A stretch of 64,000 nt of DNA, taken from positions 5,873,785 through 5,937,784 of the forward strand of contig JARUPZ010000026.1 of NCBI GenBank assembly GCA_031213475.1, written 5' to 3'. Source of the DNA: Nereocystis luetkeana. Its lineage: Eukaryota > Sar > Phaeophyceae > Laminariales > Laminariaceae. The translations under genes and the position numbers were made by a program. The stretch's first letter is position 1; the number at the start of each line of letters is the position of its first letter. The notes under the pieces were generated by a model. The model was given only the letters and a program-made list of their open reading frames with translations. It did not search any database and was not told where the DNA came from. Of the stretch, positions 10,668-19,565 are shown piece by piece.

Positions 10668-11510
10668 GGTGGTTCGCGTGCCTATCATAATCAATTTTGT
10701 TGGTTTAAGTCTCACCGAGTTCATGCTCGTAGGGACTTTTTCTTGCGTGAAAAAAATGATTAGCGAAACGCGAGAGAGAGAGAGTGAGTTAGCTACATAC
10801 ACTCGATGAAAATCGACGAGCAGTGGGAATGCTGAACCCTATGCGCAACAAAAATAAATGCACGTACCGGGAGGGAGAAGGGACGACACCTGTGACCACG
10901 GCTTGTCCAGAAGATCGCTGAGGGTGAAACCTCCTATGAGTTAGGCCACTTCTTATGCAATCGGATTTGCAGTCAGTTGGAAATGATGCTATCTGCACGT
11001 TCGCACGAGCTTTTGCGCCGGAAATGTGCGAAACTGCAGTTTCTCGCCTCTGAATGACTTGGGCTTTTCTCCCCGACCTATCTAGAGCTGTTTCCCGCTT
11101 CTCCAGGTAGGTGCCCAGCTGCGGGAAACCACCTCCGGTACTTTTCCGATCCAACTGGTTCAAATACGATTACAATCCCCGATTGGATCGGAAACACCTC
11201 CAGGTGCCCAGCTGCAGGAAATCACCTCCGATACTTTTCCGATCCAACTGGGTCAAATAAGATTACAATCCACGATTGGATCGGAAATAGTGCAGCTGGG
11301 CACCTGGAGAAGTGGGAAACAGCTCTAGATAGGTGTTGGAGAAAAGTCCAAGTCATTCCGAGGTGAGAAACAGCAGATTCGCACATTTTCGGGGCAAAAG
11401 CTCGTGCGAACGTGCCGATAGCACCATTTCCAACTGACTGCAAATCTGACTGCGCAAGAAGTGGCCTTAGGCTGAAAAGTAAAAGTGACGATTAAAAAAA
11501 TAAAATAAAA
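10668..11510 (+). repeat. Dispersed repeat R1, copy 1 (split by a fold-back element)
   Basis: Segments 10668-10943 and 11467-11510 together match 34298-34615. Shared landmarks are ACTTTTTCTTGCGTGAAAAA, GATGAAAATCGACGAGCAGT, GAATGCTGAACCCTATGCG, CACCTGTGACCACGGCTTG and TTAGGCTG.AAAGTAAAAG. The match stops exactly at the TTA where the 523-bp element has inserted, so copy 2 acts as the empty site. Nature of R1 is unknown. Confidence 0.6.
10944..11466. mobile_element. 523-bp fold-back element with TTA target duplication
   Basis: The two arms (about 10944-11125 and 11290-11466) are long imperfect inverted copies: the left begins GGCCACTTCTTATGCAATCG and the right in reverse begins GGCCACTTCTTGCGCAGTCA, and both go on to TTTGCAGTCAGTTGGAAATG. 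The centre holds a tandem pair of about 90-95 bp units (CAGCTGC.GGAAA.CACCTCC, TTTTCCGATCCAACTGG). TTA lies on both sides (10941-10943, 11467-11469), and the related repeat at 34298-34615 has a single TTA there. This supports precise insertion by a PIF/Harbinger-like activity. It codes for nothing I can recognise. Confidence 0.7.
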
Positions 11511-12453
11511 ATCGCAAACTTTTGGCCGCCGCGCTGGGCCGGCCAAGAGTCTATACCAGAGCGGCAGATTGGCTATGCCCGCCTCAATAGTACGAACTTG
11601 GATGTGGTTTTTTGACAAGGTGCTATTTGTGCCCCGAACAACCTTCGGGATGCCCTCTCTTTTTTTCATATATATGTTCCCCCCCAGGTTTTATGACCGA
11701 TCCAGAAGCCCGTAAAATCAGAAAGCCGTAGTGCGAACAAAAAACACGAAAATTAAAAAAGGGATGGTTCGGAACACTGTTGTACATTGGCGCTTATGGT
11801 TCAAATAAATGCGAGATTAAAAATCCAGTCGGAAATTTGCGAAATTGAGCGGGGCATCCCGGCAAGAAAATGCCATGCACGTTATTATTAAATAGTTGTT
11901 TTAGCATAGACTCGTTTTTTAAAGATATCTCGATGGGTGATGAACTGGGCAATGCAACTTACACCCATTGCCTCCCTGTGTCTCCAGCGTTGCCTACACG
12001 GAATATCACCTTGATAGGGAACGACGATTTGTTTTATCATTAATTATACGAATTTGGTGTCAAATATTCGGTAGAAATACTAATAATATTAAATGTTGTT
12101 GGGACTTTTAACTTTTCAAGGATTTCTCGGCGAAATCGAGTCGGATCACCAAAAATGTGAAGACATTTTTTATGCAGGTGGATTTTTTTTGCCAGGACCA
12201 TTGCTTCGAAGTTTCAAGTCCTGCGTCGCCAAAGTGGCAGCGCTAGATAGAGCCTCGGGAAGGAATATCCGTTGACCCAGCTCGTCCCTTGTAGTGTATT
12301 ACCTGGTACCTGGTACCAGGTATATGATTTCATGCAATTTTTATACATCGTACAAAGGCTTGCCGCTATGGTTTTTTGGCAATTAATTATTAGGGATGTT
12401 GAGACGTGACAATGATGTTGATACAAACGAGTTTCGCTTAGGCTCGATGTTAA
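11511..12453. other. No recognisable gene
   Basis: AT-rich spacer. A cluster ACCTGGTACCTGGTACCAGG lies at about 12301-12320. No coding frame resembles a known family. Confidence 0.35.
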
Positions 12454-12541
12454 CCCCTTTAGAACCGCAGTCCCGTTTTGGGGACAAACTACTTGAAATT
12501 TGACTGGTTTGTCCCCAAAACGGGACTGCGGTTCTAAAAGG
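12454..12541. mobile_element. TTAA-flanked MITE, family B copy 2
   Basis: This is the cleanest copy. The left half CCCCTTTAGAACCGCAGTCC...GGGGACAAAC and the right half GTTTGTCCCC..GGACTGCGGTTCTAAAAGG are near-perfect inverted repeats around a short spacer. TTAA precedes it (12450-12453); the right flank reads TTTT, a decayed duplication. Confidence 0.65.
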
Positions 12542-13454
12542 TTTTTATCGAGGAGCGTTTTCCAGTTTTTTTTTTTTTTCAGATTTTGTTCTCAGTATTT
12601 TCCCAAAATTTCGTTCTTTTTTGTTTGCGCTCTCGTTAGTTTGCATTCGGTGGCTTATCGAGAGTTCACGCGTTGACATACTACTACGTACTGCGGTCGT
12701 ACAGAGTTGGGAGCAGAACCAATACAGGGCCAGCCGTGTTGTGGCTGCGCACAGCTATACCAGTGCACGCAAAAGACAAAACGCGCAGGTCAAACACGAT
12801 AAACGGCATACTGTCTGTGATACCGTAAAAAACAAAACAAGCAAAGAGTAGTACACCTCATAACTGAGGCACATCTGCACATCTGACAAAACGACAAAAC
12901 ATAAAAAGGGAGGTCCGCGCACGTACGTGTCAGATATACGCGGTACGCTGTACAAGTCGCCACAGAAACCGAGAAGACCACATACTAAATAGACAGGATG
13001 CAAATAACAACTCGAGGTCGAAAAATCGAAATCAAAATCGAAAAAATCACACATCCAAAAGGGAAGAGAGAGAAAAAAGTTCAAGCCACGCAAGGAAGCA
13101 ATAGAAGGCAACAAATCAAGAAAGGAAACACACAAGAGAATGCGCAAACTTTGGCAGACTGCAGGCTCGCATGCTTCGCGAGGGGTGTAGAACAGAGATA
13201 AGAAAAAAAAAAAACAAGCATACCCCCTGCGCAGGGAAGCAAAAAAAAGACTAAAACTACTACCAGGTATTAAATACTGGTAGCGGACACAGAAGAACAA
13301 AAAGGAAGACGAAGCAAAGCAAAAAATAAAAGCAGATAGATAGCGAAAAGCAAAAAAGCAAAACGGGATGGAAGATACAGAAACACAAAGAGGTACAAAC
13401 AAACGGGAAACAAGGATATGAAAACTTGAGTATAAACGCGTTACGCAGTACTGG
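12542..13454. other. Spacer with two repeat remnants
   Basis: Positions 12950-13070 match 7190-7320. Positions 13225-13420 match the LINE 3' region at 4380-4545 (shared AAGAAGATGAAGC-like and ACACAAAGAGGTACAAAC blocks). Relative to that copy, this one carries an added palindrome TACCAGGTATT.AATACTGGTA at 13260-13281. No gene seen. Confidence 0.4.
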
Positions 13455-13574
13455 GAAGGGTGTAGAAGAGCCTGCTATGTGACCCCGGATCTGAGTTACG
13501 AGTTGGAAGGAGAGAGAGAAGAAGATGAGCGAAGATGATAAATAAATGGGATGAGCAAAAAAAATAAAAATAAA
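13455..13574 (+). mobile_element. SINE1, 5'-truncated copy
   Basis: Matches the 3' part of the full-length SINEs at 22633 and 38083: GAAGAGCCTGCTATGTGACC, CCGGATCTGAGTTACGAG, GGAAGGAGAGAG and GGGATGAGC followed by an A-rich tail. The tRNA-like head is missing. Confidence 0.6.
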
Positions 13575-13576
13575 TA

Positions 13577-13683
13577 GTGTGGGGAGCGGGTGTCCACGAC
13601 TTACTTTCATACTAAAGAGTGGTTAAGAATCTTCTCTTTCTTGATTACGAAAATCGTGTACGTCTTGTACACCCGCTCCCCAC
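13577..13683. mobile_element. 107-bp MITE with TA flanks, family E
   Basis: Left end GTGTGGGGAGCGGGTGTCCA and right end (reverse complement GTGGGGAGCGGGTGTACAAG) are inverted repeats of about 20 bp. TA lies on both sides (13575-13576, 13684-13685), as for Tc1/mariner-type insertions. Only this copy is seen in the window. It directly abuts the tail of the truncated SINE. Confidence 0.5.
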
Positions 13684-13685
13684 TA

Positions 13686-14714
13686 ATACGTACCTGGTAC
13701 AGAATAATACTTTTAATACCTAATAGCTGGTATTCTTTATCATCTCGTGGTTCCTGTAGTAGTAGCAAGGGCGATGCGGTTTCGGCCATATATATATATG
13801 TGTGAGTGATACTACTCGTGACTCCGTACCAGGTTTGTACCTCGTGTATAATACACGCGGCTGCTATGCTGACGTACAACAGGAGGTACTCGTAGTTTTG
13901 TATGATGAGGTATATACATACCTGGTACAAAAAGAAGAAAAAAAGTAAAAAACGAAAAACGAAGCTGTGATGATGATAGATATCGCGAAATCGAAATGAC
14001 TAAAAAAACATCATTCTTTGCAAGCGACATGTATGTGACGAGGCTCACGTACAGAAAGAGAGAAACTCACAGCGAGGCGAACAAGCCGCAACTAACTATC
14101 TTAGGAATTGTGCACTGACCCCTTTTCGGGCCTCCTTCGTTCTTGCTGTCGCGGCGCCGTCCTGTGCTTAGAAACGCCATTGTTGATTGCCCAACACAGA
14201 TATATGTATGCTGTGTAGATGCCCCTTTTAATCGTGTATACCTCGGTATAGACAGAGTACCAGGTATGTATGTATGTATACCGTAGACACCTCCTCTAGG
14301 CCCTGTGGTACACCGCTGTTCTGGTTTTGTGCGCAATGAGTAAGGCACAAATCTGACGTCTGTGACGATAACTTCGTGGTCTCTACAGCAGTGATGGGTA
14401 CCGACACCAAACCGAACCGAACCGAAAGGGCTGGAATTCCGGTATCGGTATGCGATACGGACCAAACTCGCCATAATAAAACGAGTCCGCTGTCGGTATT
14501 ATATCGATACCGACATACCGGAATCCGGTATTTCGGTATTTTGGTCCTCCTTTTTTCAGAATGCCCAGTCCCCCATACATACCAAAATGTATAACAACAC
14601 CTATCGCCTACGAGTAAACGCGAACCACGACGCGGACCACAACTCACGACTTGTCGGTTGTCTGGCATTAATTTTTTTACCGACACCGAAATACCGATAC
14701 CGATATGTCGGTGT
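13686..14714. other. Spacer with ACCGA-type repeats
   Basis: Positions 14398-14530 and 14675-14714 are rich in ACCGAACCGA/CCGATACCGATA and its reverse, giving partial palindromes. Such ends are common in non-autonomous hAT-like elements, but I cannot define borders or a duplication. Several TACC(A/T)GGTA motifs occur (about 13691, 13919, 14257). No gene seen. Confidence 0.35.
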
Positions 14715-14785
14715 TGTGGGATTTGCTCGTACCAAAGTCTGATTTTCTGATTGTACTGCATTTGTGGCGATTCTTGCCAATCGGG
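14715..14785 (+). repeat. LTR fragment of the old Copia element (left)
   Basis: About 46 bases from TGTGGGATTTGCTCGTACCA onward match the start of the sequence at 18203, then the match weakens over another 20 bases. The right-hand copy follows a polypurine tract, so this is the 5' start of an LTR. Here it is cut short. Confidence 0.5.
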
Positions 14786-14901
14786 AGGACATCGACACCA
14801 CGCTGGGCGATCAGCGACCGCCCTACAAGCCTCCGGACTTGCCTCACTGCTAAGCCTCTGACATATGGTCACGGTCGCTCGGGCACGGGGTGCAGCGCAC
14901 C

Positions 14902-15762
14902 ATGGTGGGTTTTGTGGTTTTAGGGGAGGAGCTTCCTTGGATGACAAGGATCCTCGATCAGGAGAGGCGACACCGCGAGGGAGCGGACATCGGGTTGGGG
15001 ACATGGACTCCTGAAGAACGGAAGGAGCTACAGGAAACAGCAGCAGCCCCATCAGCAGCAGCAGCAGCAGCAGCAGCATCAGCGGCGGCAGCGGCAGCAG
15101 CAGCAAAGCAGCAGAAGCAGGAGCAGGAGCAGGAGGAGCGTCACGGTAGGCCGGGCGCAGGATGCCGCATGGATTTATCATCTTTCCACTTGCTTACCGT
15201 CAAGGAGCAACAAGAAGCCATTGAAAAACATGTTGACCAGCAGCTGAGAGCTAGGAGGGGTTACGCAACCGCCGCGAATGCACGAGAGGAGGCAAGGAAA
15301 AAGACAGAGAACACGCACCAAGCCCAGGACAATGGTTCGAGGAGCTGCGACAACTCGTCACCCGCCGACCCAGTGCTATCGAGAGCAAAAAGTGCGGCCC
15401 AACAGCAACAGCAGCAGCAACAACAAGTACGGGCTTCTACGTACGTCAAGAAAGGCGACGAGGAGGAGTTGATGGATATTACTGAGGAGGAGGAGTCGGA
15501 TGAGGAGGAGCAGCACGGTTTGGAACGTGAGGGGGTACCAATGGATGGCATGGGTCTGGTGGGGGAGATTGGTGTGACGGAAGGAGCTGTCGGGTGTTCG
15601 GAGAACATTGACGAGGACGACGGTGCGCCGAATGGAAGCGCTTGGGAGCGAGTTGGGATCGGTACGGGTTGGTCATGCAGCGGCATCTTCGTGGGGTGGG
15701 GGTGTGAGGTGGCCGGTCGGCGTCCGACTCGGCTACGGCGGGCGCGCGTGCGAGAAAAGTGA
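14902..15762 (+). CDS. Unrecognised ORF with Ala, Gln and acidic runs
   Basis: The frame is open for about 287 codons from the first ATG (an in-frame GTG lies 12 bases upstream). The product has an N-terminal segment with WTPEERKELQE, an Ala-rich run, a KQQKQEQEQEE run, then the more complex stretch MDLSSFHLLTVKEQQEAIEK, a poly-Gln run and an acidic stretch ELMDITEEEESDEEE. I do not recognise a domain. It lies between two LTR fragments and upstream of a Copia pol relic on the same strand, where a gag gene would be expected, but it lacks a zinc knuckle and does not look like Copia Gag. It may be a captured host exon, a host gene, or chance. The complex central stretch is the main reason to list it. 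Confidence 0.35.
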   Translation: MVGFVVLGEELPWMTRILDQERRHREGADIGLGTWTPEERKELQETAAAPSAAAAAAAASAAAAAAAAKQQKQEQEQEERHGRPGAGCRMDLSSFHLLTVKEQQEAIEKHVDQQLRARRGYATAANAREEARKKTENTHQAQDNGSRSCDNSSPADPVLSRAKSAAQQQQQQQQQVRASTYVKKGDEEELMDITEEEESDEEEQHGLEREGVPMDGMGLVGEIGVTEGAVGCSENIDEDDGAPNGSAWERVGIGTGWSCSGIFVGWGCEVAGRRPTRLRRARVREK

Positions 15763-16680
15763 AGGACCATCATCTTCGAGCAATTGCTCATCAGGCACGT
15801 TCTTGCTGTCTGTGTTTGGTTTGTTTTTAGAAACGTGATACTCGTACGAGTACGAGTAGTCTAGTCTTCGCTGTGGATTTGATCTTGTGTGTTTTTTTTT
15901 GTTTTGCAGCGTTTCGAGACTTGTCATAATTTGGTGATGGCCATTTGATGAGTGGCGTGTGTGACTGCAACTTTTGGAACTTTGAGCTTTCATTTACGAG
16001 TATACGTATCAAGTTCCGGACATATGTACGATTCACGTAGTATACGATACACGTAACGTGTTGGATAACAAAAACGCAGTTCGTATACGAGTAAAAACTA
16101 CTGAGACGAGCGCGGCTGGAGGATAGAAAACTTGACTGGTATATACAATGTTTGCGATGGGCACAGACTAGGGAGGGTAGTATGAGAGTTCAGTTTGAGC
16201 ACATCGGAAATTCACACGGAATACCGGGTATCTTGATTGATACCTGGTAGTTTGCATGACCCTGGTTGCTCCCCCCACAGACAATATTTGAGGTGTACAC
16301 AGGCCATGCGGGTGATATCCTCTTCCAACTATCACCAAGCTATTAATGTTTCGTCCGATAGGATGAAGAGTCACCAGATTCCCTCATTCGAGTACCTTTG
16401 CTTTTCCCCCCTTTCGCTGTCGATGATTTGCCGAATCTCTGCTTGGAGACTGCACTGCGTTGATGGCATCAGGTGGACGGTTGACGAGAGGACCAAATCA
16501 CGACCGGGCATGGTGAACGGAGAAAATGAGGTGGATGCTCGACGGTCGTGATGTGTGGTTGTAGTGGTACTATTTTATTGGGTAACGGTTGGTATGGATT
16601 AGTGTTTTTTTGTTGTGCCTTTTTTATTATTTTGCTCGGTACTGCTATGTAAAAAGCGCAGGTAGTGGTTCGTTTTTGCT
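15763..16680. other. No recognisable gene
   Basis: AT-rich spacer. A short poly-T, several ACGAGTA/GTATACGA palindromic patches (15838-15860, 16000-16090) and one TACCTGGTA (about 16241) are present. Confidence 0.35.
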
Positions 16681-16689
16681 TGACATTGT

Positions 16690-17944
16690 GTGTAGCTTCT
16701 TCCAGACAGATCTTGCCGACACAAGTTCTACTGCCATTTTGACTGTTGAGCAGGCTTTCGTGCAGTCTGATCTTGAGGAAAATGTTTTCATGCGTTTGCC
16801 TCAGGGATGCGGTAGACTGTCGGGGAAGATAGTAAGACTGAACAAGAGCTTGTACGGTTTGAAGCAGGCATCGAGGCAGTGGCATGCTCACCTCACTAGG
16901 TGCTTACTGACTTTAGGGTTTGAGCAGTGTCTGGCTGATGCATGAGTATTTCGTTTGATGGATGAGGGGAGAGTAGTGATGACTATAGTGGTGCATGTGG
17001 ATGATATTTTTGCGGTAGGGGAGAAGGCAAGGTGTGACCAGTTTGGCAAGGAATTGGACAAGATGGTTCCAGTTAAGAACCTGGGAGAGTTGCGTTGGTA
17101 TTCGGGGTGTTTCTACGAGAGGGATTGGGAAAAGGGGGTGCTGAAGATTTCCCAGCAGACATTCGCTGAACAATTGGCGGATGAATACGGGATAGAGTTT
17201 GGTAAGAGTGTTCCGCTCCCTGTTGGCACAAAACTTGCGGACTTTGACCAGGATGAAGCGCCAGGGAGCTGGCCGTTTCGCGAGTTGGTTGGCTCACTGA
17301 TGTGGCTTTCAACTCAGACTCGGCCAGACATCTCCAACGCAGTAAGAGCAGTGGCTAGGTACTGCGCTGCTCCCAAGTTAGTGCACTGGAGGGCAGCACT
17401 TGGTATTTTAGGGTATGTGAGGAGGACTAGTTCTTTCGGAGTCACTTTTCAGAGAGGTACGGACGGGGGGCTGAGCTTGCAGGTGTTTGCTGACGCAGAC
17501 TATGCAAGCAAGGCGGCTGACAGAAGGTCAGTTTCAGGAGGATTGATGATGTGTGGGGGTGCATGCGTGTCTTGGTTTTCTAGGACTCAGAAATGCGTCA
17601 CACTTTCCACGACGGAGGCAGAGTACGTGGCACTTGCAGACGTCATTAAGGAAGTGTTGTTCTTGAGGCAGGTTTGGCGCTTCATGTTGCCTGATGTAGG
17701 CATGCCGTGCATACCGGTGTTCGAGGATAATCAGGGTGCGGTGCAGCTTGCACAGAACCCTATCACCAACTCAAACTCCAAGCACATCGACGTGCGACAC
17801 CACTTCCTCAGGGAACTGGTTGGGAGGAAAGAGATATCGATCATCCACGTACCGTCCCATTTTCAGCATGCGGATTTTCTAACCAAGGCCATCTCGCGAG
17901 AATCGTTCGAGCTCCACCGTAGCCTTGCGATGAATATGTGGTGA
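16690..17944 (+). pseudogene. Old Copia element, RT-RNase H relic
   Basis: The translation follows Copia pol from the EQAFVQSDLEENVFMRLP segment through SLYGLKQASRQWHAHL, the active-site box VVHVDDIFAVG, the TRPDISNAVRAVARY box, and the RNase H blocks FADADYASKAADRRSVSGG, TTEAEYVAL, EDNQGA and HIDVRHHFLREL, ending at a TGA at 17942-17944. A TGA at 16943-16945 replaces a Cys codon found in the younger family, and the frame is disrupted just before EQAF. It shares the HVDD active-site variant with the two younger elements but is clearly diverged from them. A polypurine tract (18190-18200) and LTR start follow. Confidence 0.8.
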
Positions 17945-18188
17945 CTCTATTGGTGTGGTATTGATTCCATCGGGTACTGGTGATCGTTAGCCATGGCCAG
18001 TACCTTAGTAAAATTCGTGTTAATCCCAACGGGTGTCGATGATCGTTAGCCATGATTGACACTTTAGTGACCTTCCTTCGGACTGTGTTATTTTATTTTG
18101 AGATTTCAGGGTGTTATCATTAAAGGCGTTGGATGCATAGGTTTTATTTTTGATATTTTGACCGGACGAGAGTTATCAGGACTGTGAA

Positions 18189-18401
18189 ACGAGCAGGGGG
18201 AATGTGGGATTTGCTCGTACCAAAGTCTGATTTTCTGATTGTACTGAATTGTGTGATTCTTGTAAATGTAATATATCTACGGAGATTGCGGCGGGATTAG
18301 TGTTTCCCCGAGGAGTTGCATAAAATTGTGTTTGACCTGCTTTCAGGGGTCTTATAGAGTCTAGGGGAACGTGGCCCCCTTGCTCTCAGTCCACCAGTAC
18401 A
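18189..18401 (+). repeat. Polypurine tract and 3' LTR of the old Copia element
   Basis: ACGAGCAGGGGGAA (18189-18202) is a polypurine tract like that of the young elements, and TGTGGGATTTG at 18203 begins the LTR. The start matches 14715. The right border is uncertain; a possible CA end lies near 18401. No target duplication could be assigned. Confidence 0.45.
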
Positions 18402-18635
18402 CTAAAATAATTGATACCTTTCTACTTCTTCTACCCACCGCCTCATGGCAAGCCCCACCCACGCATCACCCAAGCGTACCCGGTGCTCGAATTGATCCCT
18501 TAGGTGTAAGGCATATTATACTCCCTGCATAAAGAAAACATGAACACATTTATGGCCTGTGCAAGGTGGCCGCCAAAAATGAAAAACAAACTGTGAACAG
18601 CAGTCACAGAATGTTTTTCCACTAGGCAGGGGGGG
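18402..18635. other. Short spacer
   Basis: No feature recognised between the old Copia LTR and the MITE C copy. Confidence 0.3.
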
Positions 18636-18849
18636 CGGAGAGCTTTTTCCCCATAATTTCGACATTTTTTCGCGCAATTTTTCAATCTTCCATATTTTCC
18701 TGTTTTTTTTTTCCAAATACGTGAAATTTAACGAACTTGATTTTTTTGCTTCTGGAGAATTGAACGAATAGTGACCGAACGCCTCCGTACATTGATACAT
18801 ATCTCCAAATATGTCCAAATTTTTGAAATTACGGATAAAACGCTCTCCG
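18636..18849 (-). mobile_element. MITE family C, copy 1 (214 bp)
   Basis: Left end CGGAGAGCTTTTTCCCCATA and right end (reverse complement CGGAGAGCGTTTTATCCGTA) are imperfect inverted repeats of about 24 bp. The interior matches 62782-62968 in the opposite orientation (ATACATATCTCCAAATATG-like and TTCCATATTTTCCTG blocks). Too short to code. Confidence 0.55.
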
Positions 18850-19145
18850 ATTTTACTATTATACGAGAATCAAGCGTGAATGAAAATATAACAAGGCCGA
18901 GTTAATGAAAACAAGGCTCATATATACCAGGTATATTTCCCCCCCCTGTTCTCATCATGCATATAGTGTGATCATCATGTATTATTATTTCTCTTGCCAT
19001 CCGGCAATGTGCAATGTGCAGCATGATAGCATGATCTTCAACATGGATCACTAATAACTTTCCCGAAAGAAGAAAACCTCGGAAACAAAAGGAAACCCAT
19101 GCGCCAAGACTTAGTATTGTATGTTATCATATATACTATTGATAG

Positions 19146-19565
19146 TGGGAAGCGAGGGGAGCGGAGGGAGTGGAGGGAGTGGGGGGGGCGGGGGGAGCGG
19201 GGGGAACGCAGGGAGCGGAGGTAGCGGGGGGATCGGGAGCAGCGAGGGGAGCGGGAGGAGCGGGGGAAGCGATGAGAGCGGGGAGAGGGGGTAGTGCGCC
19301 ACCTTCGTCAGCAGGCAGGGGGTGGGAGGGAGGAGCGGGGGCGAGGGGGGGGGCGAGAGAAGCGAGGGGACAGGGGGGGGGCGGGGTGGAGGGAGGGAGG
19401 GAGGCGGGGGAAGCGGAGGGAGGGGGGAGGGGTACCAGGAGCGAACCTACCAGAGAGGAGAGAGATAGTGAGGGTAGAGGAGAACCGGAAACGGGAGGGC
19501 CGCGGAATGGGGGGGGGAGAGGGGGGAGAGAAGGGAGAGAGACGGGCCAAAGAAGTGGAGGGAGA
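19146..19565 (+). repeat. G-rich purine tract at the 5' end of the RT ORF
   Basis: About 420 bases are nearly all G and A on the plus strand, with an imperfect GGGGAGCGG-type short-period repeat. The tract is in frame with the downstream RT and would encode Gly/Arg/Glu-rich sequence. It has many G-runs that could form quadruplexes. Whether it is translated is unknown. Confidence 0.5.
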
